Shown piece by piece: positions 1-11,801 of a stretch of 64,000 nt of DNA (position 1 is the stretch's first letter; the number at the start of each line of letters is the position of its first letter). Origin of the DNA: Larimichthys crocea (Eukaryota; Chordata; Actinopteri; Sciaenidae); the NCBI RefSeq assembly GCF_000972845.2, contig NC_040032.1, positions 17,956,871 through 18,020,870 on the forward strand, in the 5' to 3' direction. Position numbers and translations under genes: made by a program. The notes below the pieces were generated by a model. The model was not told the DNA's origin, searched no databases, and saw only the letters and a list, made by a program, of their open reading frames with translations.

Positions 1-960
1 TATATTATAAAACAATTTGTTTCTAAAATGTCTTAAGATCATGAATTAAGTCCAACATGACGTCTATAAATATTTTTTTAACACTTTTCATATAAAATAT
101 GTAGCACAAAGTGCTTCACACAATAAAACCTCAACACCCACCTCCCACCCCAGCCCTCCACCCTAACAACCACTTCTATCCATTATAAACAAGCCACTAT
201 GCAAACTGAGGAAGCGCCATGTCAACATCTTACAGTGAGGAAACACTGGAGGCAGGTTAAAAAAACAAAAAACACACTTAACTAAACAAGAAATAAGAAA
301 TAAAATAAAACCCATCAAAAATACATAATGGTAAAATAGCAAAAAGATAAAATAAAATAAAAGAGACTCAAAGAGAAAAACACATTTGTATTAACCAATC
401 ATCAAAATAATCAATAATAATAATATTAATGGTAATTTGTGTTATGGAATTTTCTATCCTTAGGTTACACAAGGTCACGTGTGGGCCTTGAGGTCCTTGG
501 CAGTATTAATTGTTTGTCTTTGACTAGGTGCCACCATATCTCAACACTGTGGTGGCCAGGGTCGAAGACGCTCCAATCTGCGTAAACAGACATCTGTGTC
601 TCCAGACTAAAATGTGCTGACAATAACACCTGCATGAGTAAAAACAATCTCTTTGACTAATTCTGGGGCGTGTAGTATTTGTGGTGTTATCTTTGGGTTT
701 AAAGTCTATCCACCAGGATGTGAGACCGACTCAGGGACTTCTTATGTACTTTGAGAGTGTCTCTAATTCTCCTTGATCAAGTGTCAATAAATAATACAGC
801 ATAAGACATAAGAGGCTCCTGAACACTTTCTTCCTTCCTGACCTCACCATTGACTTTTGACTTCAGCAATTTCTCCACAACACCTTGTACATGCAGTTCT
901 GTATTCAGACAGATGTCAATAAACCCAAGTGGCAACTTAAATGATGTAGAAGTAAAAACT
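1..960. other. AT-rich intergenic DNA, no gene seen
   Basis: The stretch is A/T-rich with short A-rich and TAA-type runs around 240-430. Open frames here are short, have no splice context and show no recognisable protein. No function is assigned. Confidence 0.5.
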
Positions 961-1320
961 TCAGTTTCCCAAATGATCACTTGAGGCTGGCTACTGAACA
1001 AGTCAGTCTCCATAAGTCCCCATGTAAAATGCCCAACTTCACAGCAGAAATAAACATGTTTACAGCTTCGTACAAAAAACATTTTGTGACGTTTTGGTCT
1101 CTGTATTTCCCCGATCATGACAACTGTAGTCCGAATGTAACTCACCTGTTCAAATTATATCAAGGCTAATGAATAATTAACAGCGGTGCTGCTTTGATTG
1201 ACACGTGGGCGCCATTACAGGTGGCTTGTTTGAGCAACCAGGCGTCATTCAACCTGCTGCAACTCCACCAACAATCCATGTCTTTGCCCATTTTTAGATT
1301 AGCCGGGAGGTGGTAGAGGC
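960..1320 (-). repeat. Dispersed repeat family A, copy 1
   Basis: The segment around 1000-1070 (CAGTCTCCATAAG, then CCAACTTCACAGCAGAAATA) matches the DNA at 63880-63950. The segment at 1190-1310 (GATTGACACGTGGGCGCC, GAGCAACCAGGCGTC, CATTTTTAGATTAG) is the reverse complement of 40270-40385. Related copies occur at 29325-29700 and 31370-31510. It is therefore a dispersed, non-coding repeat of this genome, of unknown class. Confidence 0.65.
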
Positions 1321-1560
1321 AACTTTATAAACTATGTCACACAGTGTTTTCATCATATTTCATCATGTAGCGCAGTATGAAGTAAACAAAACAGAAAGTA
1401 CCTCAATATTTTACCTTTAAGTACAGTACTTGAGTAAATGCACCGCTGTATGCCTGTGAGGACAAACTCAGGGCTGGTCTGCGGAGCGGTGCCTGGCAGC
1501 ATAAACTCCGGGCTGAGTTAACCCTAACATCGTCCTTCACAGACCTGACAGGAAGCTAAG

Positions 1561-3550
1561 ATGGCGGCCGCCGTAGTGAGGACTCTGGGCTCCAGTTTGG
1601 GGAAAAACCTCCGAGAGATCCGCGTCCACCTCTGCCAGACCTCCGCGGCCAGCAAGGGGGCCAGGTGAGCTCCGAGGCGGCTTCATGAGGCGGGAAGAGC
1701 CGCGACGTGATGTCCCGAAGTACCGATATAAAAAAAAAAAGATCCGCTGCCTGTTAGCTTAGCATCGTCACAGAGAATGACCTGAGCACATTAAGAGCAG
1801 ATTAACTTAATTAATGTAAAAACAAAACAAAGCAGTGTGCTGATTAATTAATTAACCAACTGTGTTATTGATTATTGATTTATAACGTTATGTTTTATAT
1901 CGATACGGAGCTGATTGATGAACTCTTCATGTTTATTTTAAAGGTCAACAACATTACAGATAACGTAATACTCCAAAACTACTTTAAATAATAAAGTAAT
2001 TAAATATATATTATTAATATATAATACATATTATATATATTAAATACAACAGACCTTTTATTAGATATTATTTGTTTACATAAACTCTCGTTTTCCAGCT
2101 GTTGTTTGCTGCAGCTCATGTAAACAGCATGGCAGGTATCAGATGGACACATGTGTGATGTTTATATTACACTGGGGGACACAGTTTTTTTGTTGAGTTA
2201 GGTCTGACAGCTGTTTTTAACTTATTTTTGGGTGCGGAATCCAAAACTGGTCTCAGTTTTTCTCTATCATGTCAAGTTTTTGAACTATAGGATCCCTGTT
2301 TTCTCTATCATGTCAAGTTTTTGAACTATAGGATCCCTGTTTTCTTGAAAAATATGAAAAATACTGTACTTAACAGATATGTGCTTGTTTGTTTAGAGGA
2401 GGTAGTTGTTCGAAAACTGGCACTGGAATTTCAGCTGAATGAGGCATTGGGTCTTATAGCTGACGGTAGATTAGGATATTCTGTTTTACTTTTATTTTTC
2501 TTGTGAAATCCTGATGTTTTCACTAAACAAATGTCTGTGCAATGATCTTTTTGCTCTCACCAAACCATGGGGATACCAAATGCCAATCTTTCACGTCTTT
2601 CTTTGGACCACAAACGTAAACTCTCGACACACTGCTTGCACACTTTATGAGGGGCCCCTCATGGCTTGTCTTGATCACAGAGTTTTACTTTAAAATATAC
2701 AAAATATGCTTGTTTGACAAATGCACTGATGACTTGGAATGGTGAAACTACCACAAATATAGCAAAAGGAGTCAGGGTTGTTTAGGCATTTACGACGAGA
2801 AGTAGCGGGAGCAGACATGATCTGGAACAAAGGAAATATATACCTATGTAAATAAGACACTAAGATTGAATAGTTACAAGCTTTAAAAACTGCAAAAACA
2901 GCATAAAATGAAATAGAACAACCTATGGTTACAAGGTTAAGAGAAAAGCCAGCACAAATCCTCTTAATTCCTACTATGCTAGCTTTCTGTTTGCAGATAT
3001 TGATAGTACTGACCTATTGGGAGCTGCACATACCTCCCACCTCACTGTCTCAATTGTGACTGCACAAACAAGTTGCCACGTAGCTGTAGATGAGTCCAAT
3101 CGTAATCAGCTGACAAGTCTTACTACAGCTAATCAGTGAGCTGTGGTGAAAAAACTTGACGTGCGAGAAAAAAACTGACTGCAATTTTGGAATCAGCATG
3201 CCAATTTTAGTTTTAATCAGCATAAAAATCTAACTCAACAGAATTGTTCCCCAGTGTAATTTAAATAGGAGAAGTCTGCGAACGTTCACCTGATTCAGTT
3301 TATTGTCATTTAAACACGCAGCTTCACGTCTGCTTGTTGTAAACAAACCAACAGTTTGGGGTCTAGATAAAGGCACAGACGGAAAAGCCCATATTTCACA
3401 AACCCCTACTTTTAAACATTATCAAAGACTTATTTAATATAACCTTTTTGGAATTGGTTTCTAATATAAACTGTGGGACATACTGTACATCATTATGTTA
3501 ATCATATTTTCATTGGATAAAAGGTAATGACTAAATGCAACTTATATATA

Positions 3551-3612
<62 letters not shown>

Positions 3613-4540
3613 TATTATTATATATATATGTGGTGTATATATGTATATATAACAAAAAACATTACAATCTCTTGCCAGTGATATGGCCCTAAGTAGGCAT
3701 GCCCCCCCCCCCTATGGATTCCAAGAATATGAAACAGTATACACTTCCTGTCTCCTAAGTGGGTGTGGTTGTTGCCCCTGATCTCCAAATCTTGTTGGAA
3801 GTGTTGTGAATGCCACCTAGATGACTGTTCAGAAAGTTATTAAAGTTTTAGTTCAGGTATTGATCGTCTTTGATGAAACAAACCAACGATTCAGCACAGA
3901 CAGAGAGAAGAGATATCTGTGTAGCCAGATCTCACGAGTGTGTTGCTGCTGAAAAATGTCATTTTAAAGTCAGAAAGTTCTGTAGCATGTACAAGTACAG
4001 GAAAGGAAGAAGTTGATCGACAGTTGCCACCAGAATATTAATGTTTTGCACCTGTAAACATAGTCAGTGTTGTATTCAGATTTTTTTTTTTCGTGTTTGA
4101 AAATCAGTTTTTCTAAAAGTTTAAAAACATAATGACGTTGATTATTCAGTATTTACTGACTGTGTGTTTTATAGAGACTTTGTGGAGCAGCACTATGTGA
4201 GCCTGAAAAAGTCCAACCCAGAGTTCCCGATCCTGATCAGAGAGTGTTCGGGAGTTCAGGCTCGAGTCTGGGCGAGATACGGTAGGTCCACATGATGCTG
4301 ATCAGTTAGACGAGGATTTCACTCATATTAGCATAATTACATTTAAGTTAACGAATGACCAGTATGTTATGTCCAGATTATTATCAGTAGGTATCTGTTA
4401 TTATCTATTTTTAATAATAACCTTAATGTTTCTGTATGTTGTGTTCAGATTTCGGTAAAGAGAGCAGCGTCTCTGTGGACAACATGTCAGCTGATCAGGT
4501 GGCCAAAGCTCTAGAGACTATGGTTCAGTCCAAACCTTAA
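1561..4540 (+). CDS. ndufa2: NADH:ubiquinone oxidoreductase subunit A2 (complex I B8 subunit)
   Basis: Three exons join to 100 residues: 1561-1664, 4175-4281 and 4449-4540, all with GT-AG borders and matching phases (AG|A and G|AT codons). The product begins [20 protein letters not shown] and contains [19 protein letters not shown] and [11 protein letters not shown], which match the NDUFA2 family. NDUFA2 is a small thioredoxin-like accessory subunit of the matrix arm of mitochondrial complex I; the two family cysteines (in HLCQ and RECS) are both present. Length is close to the human protein (99 aa). The start is the first ATG of exon 1 and opens with an Ala-rich stretch (ATGGCGGCCGCC). An AATAAA follows the stop by about 90 bases. 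The gene looks intact. Intron 1 is long (2.5 kb) and repeat-bearing. Identification is from memory of the family, not a search. Confidence 0.96.
2258..2343. repeat. Perfect 41-bp tandem duplication in ndufa2 intron 1
   Basis: The unit TCTCTATCATGTCAAGTTTT followed by TGAACTATAGGATCCCTGTT occurs twice in succession, at 2261 and again at 2302, without visible mismatch. The identity suggests a recent duplication or an assembly stutter. Confidence 0.85.
3541..3655. repeat. (TA)n microsatellite in ndufa2 intron 1
   Basis: About 110 bases of almost uninterrupted TA dinucleotides with a few TTA breaks. Confidence 0.95.
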
Positions 4541-4628
4541 ACCGCCCTCCCGCCCGTCTCCCTGAAGTGGTTCAGTCCAGGATCGACTCGCCTGCTTCAT
4601 TCCTTCAGTTTGTAAATGTGTTGATATG

Positions 4629-4634
4629 AATAAA
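4629..4634 (+). terminator. Polyadenylation signal of ndufa2
   Basis: AATAAA lies 89 bases after the ndufa2 stop codon, the expected position for a short 3' UTR. A T-rich stretch follows at 4680-4710. Confidence 0.8.
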
Positions 4635-4639
4635 CCTCA

Positions 4640-5635
4640 ATATTATTAATGTCACTCTGTTTCCCCACAATTATTCAGTTTATTGTGTTTATTTTATTTT
4701 TATTTTTGTTTTTAAGCAGGTTTCACTCATTTTTAAGGTTTAATATGTTATAAACAGTTTTGACTGGGTCTGGAGGGTTTTACTCTTTTAGGTCTGATTA
4801 ACTTAGTTGGCTTGTTTGTTGTTAAAAAGGGTTCACTGATGTGTGAGAGGTTATAAAGAGCTTTGTATAGGGAATTTACTGGGTGATAAGTGGAGTTCAT
4901 TGTGTTTTAAGCAGGTTTTAATTAGTTATAAACAGGTTTTGACTTTTACTCTTTTAAGGCTAATTAACTAGATTTCACGGTCAGTTTGGTTTTTAATGTG
5001 TGATGCTTTCTCGGGTTATAAACTGTTTTTAAGGAGGTTTCATTGTGATTTAAGGGGAATAACCAAGTTTTGAGGGTTTCACAGGATTTAAATGATTTAA
5101 AGGAAAGTTGCTTTATGTGAGCTGACTGATAATCAGTGCGCCTGTTCTGAAACTGAGATTTTACTCTCATAAGTCCATCTTTAAACAGATTTAGAAACCT
5201 TTCACTGTTAGAGGATTTGTAATGTAACAAACAAACTGAGTGTGAGTCAGTTCTTTATTTTACATAGCTTTCTAAACAACACTCTGGTATTTTGTCCTGA
5301 TCCAGAGGAAACTCAAAAGGTTTGCTTTGGTTTCAACAAGTTGTCGTTAAATTTAAACAAAACAAAATTTATAATGTGTCATAGAAATATCTGGGAGTTG
5401 TTGTAGACCCCAAACTAATTTGGAAACCACATATAAATCACATCAAAGGTTCATTGTAATATTACATACAACAAAATAGTCTTTATACCTCAGAAAAAAG
5501 CTAAAATAACAGCTGATTATCATTTATCAGTGAACTTTATGAAGTTCAAAACTGCATAATTCATGTCTAAAGTTCAGAGGTTGTTACAAATCACTGTGAG
5601 TCAGTCAGTTAAATGAGTTTATGAGTAGTTTTCCA
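4640..5635. other. Intergenic DNA downstream of ndufa2
   Basis: No gene is visible. From 4720 to 5060 a loose motif recurs (GGTTTTGACT, TTACTCTTTTA, TTATAAAC, GCAGGTTT), suggesting a strongly degenerate tandem repeat of roughly 100-180 bases. Confidence 0.45.
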
Positions 5636-6310
5636 TCTATTTTCCATGACCACTTATTCTTATCAGTGTCTCGAGGGGCTGGAGCTGATCCCCATTGGGT
5701 AAGAAGTAGCAGAGCATAGCTGTGATTCAGACTTTATTATACATTTATTAGTTTTTCTTATGAATGCTGCAGTATAATGCTGAAGGAGAAAGCGCCCTGC
5801 TGACATGGACGGTGTTCTTATTAATCCTGATCCTGGTGATGAATTTGACATTAAAAAGTTGTCTCTTATATTCTCACCCGTCCCTCTATGTGCCATATTT
5901 GGAGTTATACCAGAATCTGGTCCCATTAAAGGCTCGAGAGTTTTGCCTTTGGGAGTTTTGGAAGGACTGCCTTCACAGCCTTAATTACCAGAAGGATCAT
6001 CCTGCTCAGTCTGCACCAAGCTTGGACAAGAAACACTATGTCTATGCATCCATTTTCTGTTACTGTTCATCCTCTTCCGAGTCGCGGCCAGTTCTAATGG
6101 TCGCTGATATTGGGTCAAAGGTGGAGTACATCCTGGACAAGTTGTTGGTTCATCACAGGACACATAGAGACAAACATTGACAATCTTATTTGCACCTACA
6201 GCCAATTTAGAGTCACCATTTAACCCATGAAGTGCATGTCTTTGGACTGTGGGAGGAAGCCGGAGGATCCAGACACGGAGTACATGCAAACTCCACGCGG
6301 AAAGGCGACA
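5636..6310 (-). repeat. Common teleost interspersed repeat, two partial copies
   Basis: At 6045-6300 the text reads CATCCATTTTCTGTTACTG, GTGGAGTACATCCTGGACAA, TTTAGAGTCACCATTTAACC, then GACTGTGGGAGGAAGCCGGA and CATGCAAACTCCACGCGG. This is the familiar fish dispersed repeat whose opposite strand reads TCCGGCTTCCTCCCACAGTC. A second, 5'-only copy starts at 5636 (TATTTTCCATGACCACTTAT). Open frames across this stretch are therefore not regarded as genes. Confidence 0.75.
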
Positions 6311-7180
6311 GATGGGCCTTTTAAACACAAAATATGTTTAAAAAAAACAAGACAATGGACAAGCATGAAACAGAGCTCTAGTGCTACTAATGCGTTTATT
6401 TGTGACTTTGTGGAACAAAAATAATAAATGTTATAACGTATATTTTCAGCATGTAAATCCAAAGGGATCTAAGGCAAGCATCTTTTCAGTCAGTATGACT
6501 TTACTTGACTTTACTTGTGTTTAAGTTGAAATGAACAAAATAAACTAAAATGAATTAAATATTTAATTAATATAACTATGTGTGAATAAATCTGATGAAT
6601 AAAAGGAAAATGGTGCAGCACAAACACCAGCTGGTCCTGGAGAACCTTCAGCAGTCCCCCGGCTGGCCTGAAGGGGGCAGTGCTTCACTGCAGGACCCCT
6701 GAAGACTCAGAATGAAATCTGACATTATTTACCAGAAAGAGAGGGTTTGAATTGTTTTCTAGAGTTTTATAATATTTGGCAGCAGCTTGAGTTATGAATA
6801 TAATTAGAACATTTAGTTTCATTTTACACAGCAGATAAAAACAAAAGAGATGTTATATAAAAGGAGAAGGCACTCATGTGTTTTTTATTTTGTCAAACAG
6901 GAGATGTTAAAAACAGAACCAGAAATAGACTGTGACAGAATCGAGTGTACTGCCAAATAAGCTTTCACATATTTGCTTTGGTGAGTTGCTGCATAACAAC
7001 AGTAAACATACTGTGAGAAGAATATAAAATAAGATGAAACGAAAAGTCAAGAAGAATAAATAGAAACCAGAAAATAGAAAAGACAATAAAAAGACAACAT
7101 GTTTGACAGTTATTTATTATGCTTAGAGATAGATGAAGAGTTGAAATTGTTTATTATTATTCACTATTATATCTCAGGAG
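6311..7180. other. AT-rich intergenic DNA, no gene seen
   Basis: Nothing coding is visible. The only notable item is a CTCF-like motif at 6667, listed separately. Confidence 0.45.
6667..6683 (+). promoter_or_regulatory. CTCF-like motif
   Basis: CCTGAAGGGGGCAGTGC fits the core of the vertebrate CTCF consensus (CCnnnAGGGGGC). It lies in the ndufa2-sra1 interval. Binding is inferred from sequence alone. Confidence 0.35.
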
Positions 7181-7498
7181 GAAGACACCAGACCACCCTG
7201 GTGAACATCCAGGGTTTGAATTTGGAGATGGTGGGAGTGTTCACCTCAACAATAAAGTGGACTGATCGGACAACACAACAAAAAAATAAAAAATAAATCA
7301 AAGTCATCTCCACTTGCTGAGGAGACTGAGGTCCTTTGGAGTGTGCAGGACTCTGTTAAAGACACTTAAGTGACATCTGCAATCTTCTATGCAGTCGTCT
7401 GCTGGAGAGGGAGAAGCACTGAGAGAGACAGGAAAATACTCAACCAACTGGTCAGGAGGTCCAGCTCTGTCCTGGACTGCCCTCTAGACTCCATAGAG
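7180..7498 (+). mobile_element. LINE reverse-transcriptase 3' remnant, left part
   Basis: The stretch 7310-7498 conceptually reads, across frame breaks, LLRRLRSFGVCRTLLKT, then SSAGEGEALRETG and SGGPALSWT. These resemble the C-terminal region of fish L2/Rex-type LINE ORF2 proteins (typical form SFGVCRTLL...LVRRASSVLGCPLDSIEE). It is interrupted at 7499 by a hAT-type element and resumes at 8101. Stops and indels show it is dead. Confidence 0.65.
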
Positions 7499-8100
7499 CA
7501 GGCATGTCCAACCTTTTTTTTTTTTTTTTAAAGAGGGCCAGATTTGACAATGTGAAAATGCTTGGGGGCCAATACTAACATTTGAAAAATTACCAATAAA
7601 AAATGCACTGTTCTGTAACAATTTTGTTTTCATTGTCACAATTATTATTATTATTTTTTTAAATGACAAGCTAAAAACCAGTTCTTCCTTTCTTTCACAT
7701 CTGGAGTCAGATAACAAAGAATAAATTGTATGGAATACGTTAAACTTGCATGAAGTTGATACAAATCTTAACCTCGTGTTCATTTTAAACATGACTTATT
7801 ATGAGTAATGCAAAGTCTGTTGACATTAACAATAAATCTAAAACATATCACTCTTGCTCTTCTCTTTAACAAAATCATTCAGAAAGTAATATTTTGTGTC
7901 ACATCTACAGATATATAACACCAGCTATGTCCTTAAAGGTTCAAATTCTTTGTTGTGTCAACCAAAAAAGCCAAATCTGGCAGCCATACAGTATCTGACA
8001 ATCCTAGCAGGCCATAAATAATATATTATAAAAATGAAGCTTTGGGCTGAAATCTGACTCGGCAGTGATTGGCCCCCGGGCCGTACTTTGGACATCCCTG
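7499..8100. mobile_element. Non-autonomous hAT-type transposon nested in the LINE
   Basis: The left end CAGGCATGTCCAA and the inverted right end TTGGACATCCCTG form imperfect terminal inverted repeats of the hAT/Charlie kind, with GGGCC-rich subterminal DNA (GAGGGCCAG, GGCCCCCGGGCCGTAC). Flanks CCATAGAG (7491-7498) and CTATAAAG (8101-8108) fit an 8-bp target-site duplication with two changes. No transposase is visible in its 602 bp. Confidence 0.7.
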
Positions 8101-8200
8101 CTATAAAGGAAGTGGGGGAGAGGAGGAGGTTAGCAAAGATGATCTCCATCGAGTCAGGCATTGACACCTGCAGCTTTGTAGAGCCCGAACCCATTTGCAA
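8101..8200 (+). mobile_element. LINE remnant, right part
   Basis: After the hAT end the reading resumes as GGAAGTGGGGGAGAGGAGGA and GTTAGCAAAGATGATCTCCA, equivalent to EVGERRRLAKMIS, which continues the LINE sequence broken off at 7498. Confidence 0.55.
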
Positions 8201-9130
8201 CACCCGAGGTATTAAAAGTGCGCATATTGCATAACAGTCAAAATGAGTCTAGCCTCCCCATTTGTGCTAAACACAACAGTGATGGACTCATCTAATTTGA
8301 ACATTTTAGTAGATGCAACTGGCATAAAATCAATTTATTTATATTGAAATTTAACAATTGCATGTAGAAGAGAACAGAAAGTCATAATAGGTGTGTACCT
8401 GCTATAGTAGATTAAAAAATGAAATCAAGTGATATTAAGTGTGTACTGAAACAACAGACAAGACACTTAGCAAATTTGCATTGAAGATGAATTCATTCAA
8501 TTCAATTCAATCAAGACATTTAATCAATATGTTAGCTGGGAACACAAGTGATGGATTAATAAACAAAAAATAATTCCCAAAATAAATAGAAAAGGACTAA
8601 AACTGGACCAAACACCCTGGTTCACGTTTGACTAAAACTAGACTAAAGTTTTGAGACTTTTAGTCGACTAAAATATGACGAACAAAAATGATTGTGAAAG
8701 ACAAAAAGTGACTAAGACTAAGAATGAACTTTGACACAAGACTAAGACTAAATTGAAAAATGGGTGACAAAATAAACACTGGTTCAAACTGTTTCACCAG
8801 TTTTCAGTCCAGGGCTTTGTGGGTGGCTCGATGACACACTGAGGCCACCCTGAGCATATGAGCTACTACGCGACAATGAATTTCCCAGATGTGGGATCAT
8901 CAAGTCCACATATGTTACTTATCTGACACCTAATTTCATAAACTTGCTGATATTCAGGAAACCCCAAATATGTTCATGCTAAAAAAATCTGGATGTTTAA
9001 CAGAGGTATCAACACATAGCCTTAATTTACTGTTGTTTTTCATCATCAGAACTGAATAAAAATATAATAAATATATTTATATATAATAAAAAAATGAATA
9101 TTTTAAGACAGAAATATTTTTTTATTTTTA
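8200..9130. repeat. Intergenic DNA with a degenerate interspersed repeat at 8600-8780
   Basis: From 8600 to 8780 the sequence contains TTTTAGTCGACTAAAATATG and repeated GACTAAGACTAA, a pattern seen in dispersed fish repeats. The remainder is AT-rich with nothing recognised. Confidence 0.4.
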
Positions 9131-9149
9131 TTTTTATGTGTATTTTTTC

Positions 9150-9835
9150 AGAATTAAAAATCTGTGGAGAAACGGAAGCTCTCGGAGAAAACCACAGCGA
9201 CACTGTGACCTTACTGTTGTTGCAAGGCACAGTGAAGGTTGCACACACCAGGTTGATGTTACCTGGGGGAGTTTTTTTTGTTCATTTGAAGGTGGAGAAC
9301 CGAAGCACTCGGAGAAAACCACGTGGGAATGTGTGAACAGTGAACACAAAGCACTGTGCAGACCTGCGGGATAAGATGTTACTCTGGGGGTGTTTTTTTG
9401 TTATTATTGTAAAGGAGACCGAAGCACTCGGAAAACCACGTGGGCATGTGTTTCACCCCTCACAGCTTCAAGGTCAAGGTCCGAGTTGACGCTGACCTTA
9501 TAGATGTGAACAGTGAAACTAAAGCACCTGTGCAGACTGCGGGATAGATGTTACTCTTCTCTGGGGTGTTTTTGTTTTTTTATTATTTAAACGTGGAGAA
9601 ACCGAACAACTCGGAAGAAACCACTGTGGGCATGTTGAACAGTGGAACCACTAAAGGCACCTGTGCAGACTGCGGGATCCAGATGTTACTTGGGGGTGGT
9701 TTCTTTTGTTATTATTAAACGTGGAGAAACCGAAGCACTCGGAGAAAACCCACTGTGGGCAGTGTTTCACCCCCCAAAAGTTCAAGGTCAAGGTCCAGAG
9801 TTTGAAACACTGACCTTATAGCTTTTTCAGCCAAT
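9150..9835. repeat. Noisy tandem repeat, about 130-170 bp unit
   Basis: Four to five units share GGAGAAACCGAAGCACTCGG, AAAACCAC.GTGGGCATGTG, CCTGTGCAGACTGCGGGAT and AGATGTTACTCTGGGGGTG, followed by poly-T. Units differ from each other mainly by single-base insertions and deletions rather than substitutions, a pattern more typical of uncorrected long reads than of biological drift. Confidence 0.7.
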
Positions 9836-10250
9836 GTGTGAAGCAGGCTCGAAGGGGTAGGACACATTGAAAAATTGAGAACCCCTTCACCCGTTGTCTG
9901 GGCTTCCTAGGTGCTTTTTATATGTCTGTGACATCCCTGTAGGACACTGAGTCCTGTTGGACATGCAGTCTCTATTAACCAATCTATCTGCTGCTGCCTG
10001 CCCTCTTTTTACACAGCGCTTTTGAATGCCCTAGCGCGGTTTTCTCGATTTTATCACTCATGGCTTGACAAAACAGAGCCTGCCCATTTGGTGCAAAGCT
10101 GATTGCCAGTGGCTGCTTGACTATTTCCTTGATGTCCTTTGTGACACACTGTAAGCCACTCTAGCCTTGTGAAAAAATCTGACTCAGGACTGCTGACACC
10201 ATATAGAATAAACGGTTATATAGTTCAGTGACTGAGGTTGTTTTGCAGGC
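9836..10250. other. Unassigned DNA in the disturbed zone
   Basis: No recognisable gene or element. Base quality is doubtful because neighbouring repeats carry many indels. Confidence 0.35.
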
Positions 10251-11504
10251 ACTGTTAGTAGTGGTACTCAGATGTCAGTGCGCCTCGTCTCATCGATGAG
10301 TATCTCATCCATCCATCATCCATCTCTGCTGACATCTACAGAGTGATGGAATGTGGCTTTGACTCCTTGACGGGTGTCAAGAGATTCCTCCTCCTCATCA
10401 TCGCTGACATCTGATTGCAGAAGTGATGGAAGTGGTGTGATCGGTGTCAGTGAGGTGTCGTCTTCATCGATGAGTTCACAGCAGCTCAATCATTGCTGCT
10501 CTTATTAGAACATGGAAGTGGCGTTGACTCCGTGCGGGTGTGGCCAGAGATATCCTCCTCCTCATCTCGCAGGCCATCTGGCTCAACATGTAGGTGGTGC
10601 TGGTTCCTCGGGTTCCCCTCTCGTTGGGCTTGGGAAAATCTATTACTAGTGGCTTGATCGTTTCTAAACTCAAGTTTAACCGCTTTGTTTCTTTGGTTGC
10701 GCTATTTCACCTCAAACCCGAGCAAAAAAACCACACATTATTCATTACCGTGTAGCGACCCAGTTGAATCTCCCCTGAACTTAACAGGTCCATCGTCTGG
10801 TCCAATCATGTCAAGAAGGAATTCCCTCAAAGCAATCAGAAACCATCTTATAGGTCCTATTAAAAATGCGCGATTTGAGTCCCTCTTGGAAGACGCACTT
10901 CTTCTGTTAAGAGGGTGGGATCAAACCTCAACTAGCTCAGTGCCCCGGTAACATGGCATTCAGGGGTGTCTTCTCTGCGAGAAGCGTAGTGGCCGGTCTT
11001 TACTTCACTATGTAGCTGAAGATAACCTCTTTGAGAATTTTTTGGAAGAAAGGTCTTGATTTTGTTCAACAGGACATTCCAAATGTAAATTTCAGAGAGA
11101 TCTGTGTCCCTGAGAAATCTGAGAATGTCGGTATTCTCAAAATAAGGATCGTATCCGCTTTGATGGTCTGAGGTTGATGAGCCATCTGGTTGGTTAAGGC
11201 CAAATGCCTGTTTGTTAGCCCATATGAACTCTGCAATATCCAATGCAGCCTCATTCCTCTTTTGGATGATGTGCTGCATGATGTGATTCATGTGTTCCTT
11301 GCATTGAACCTGTGGACTAGCCTCTGAGAAAATGTTTATGACAGCTTCCGTAGCTCTGCTTATGAAGCTCTCAGCTGCTGTTTTTTCTCTTTGAGAATTA
11401 TTTCTTGTGCCCCTGCAGTTCTTCGCCATGTGTTTTCTCAGCCTGCAGGTGAGTTCTGAGGCTTCAGTGGCCTGTGGTTCACTTACCTTGCTTCCCTCAT
11501 CCAT
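10250..11504 (-). pseudogene. Unknown multi-copy gene, most complete copy (partial, possibly broken)
   Basis: An open frame of about 190 residues runs on the - strand from an ATG at 11504 (MDEGSKVSEPQATEASEL) to a stop at 10932. It is hydrophilic, with SQREKTAAESFISRA and CKEHMNHIMQHI. I recognise no domain. Further downstream on the same strand are acidic segments (SDVSDDEEEESLDTRQGV near 10400 and a related DEEEDISGHTRTES near 10550) that may be later exons with a repeated acidic motif. The N-terminal 75 residues recur almost unchanged at 18144-18385 and, frame-broken, at 13745-14045, so this is a multi-copy family. A TATAAATA and CRE palindromes lie upstream. A strong donor-like CAAG|GTAAGT sits inside the first codons, so the real exon structure is uncertain. 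It could be a host gene or part of a transposable element. Confidence 0.45.
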
Positions 11505-11587
11505 AATCCTTGTTTGACTTGTTGCTACAGACAGTCTGTAATCCTGTTTGAGTCCTCGCTGTGCTGTCAAAGTATTCAGAGAAATCT

Positions 11588-11801
11588 GAACTCAGATTTT
11601 CACTTCACTTTGGCCTATTTATAAACTTTCTAATGACGTCACGACACTTCAAAGGCATGTAAAGATAAGCCACGCCCCCTAGCAACTGAACTCGGATCTT
11701 CACTTCACTTTGGCCTATCACAGGTTGTTGCTTCTGATCTTTCGAATGACGTCACGACATTTCAAAGGCATGTAAAGATAAGCTACGCCCCCTAGCAACC
11801 A
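11588..11801. repeat. Promoter-like direct repeat, 2 x ~105 bp
   Basis: Two adjacent units (11588-11687 and 11688-11801) share CACTTCACTTTGGCCTAT, AATGACGTCACGACA and AAGGCATGTAAAGATAAGC followed by ACGCCCCCTAGCAAC. Each unit carries one TGACGTCA palindrome (11634 and 11747). Confidence 0.85.
11616..11623 (-). promoter_or_regulatory. TATA box candidate for the - strand gene
   Basis: On the - strand the bases read TATAAATA, about 112 bases upstream of the ATG at 11504. Only the proximal repeat unit carries it. The neighbouring TGACGTCA palindromes would be binding sites for CREB/ATF-type factors. Promoter function is inferred. Confidence 0.4.

Noticed and set aside
5764..6180. 138-codon + strand frame
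   Set aside because: Its second half lies in a common interspersed repeat (5636-6310), and no domain is recognisable.
10685..10951. 88-codon + strand frame (SLPCSDPVESPLNLTG...)
   Set aside because: It overlaps the - strand gene family region in indel-noisy sequence and has no splice or homology support; left unassigned.
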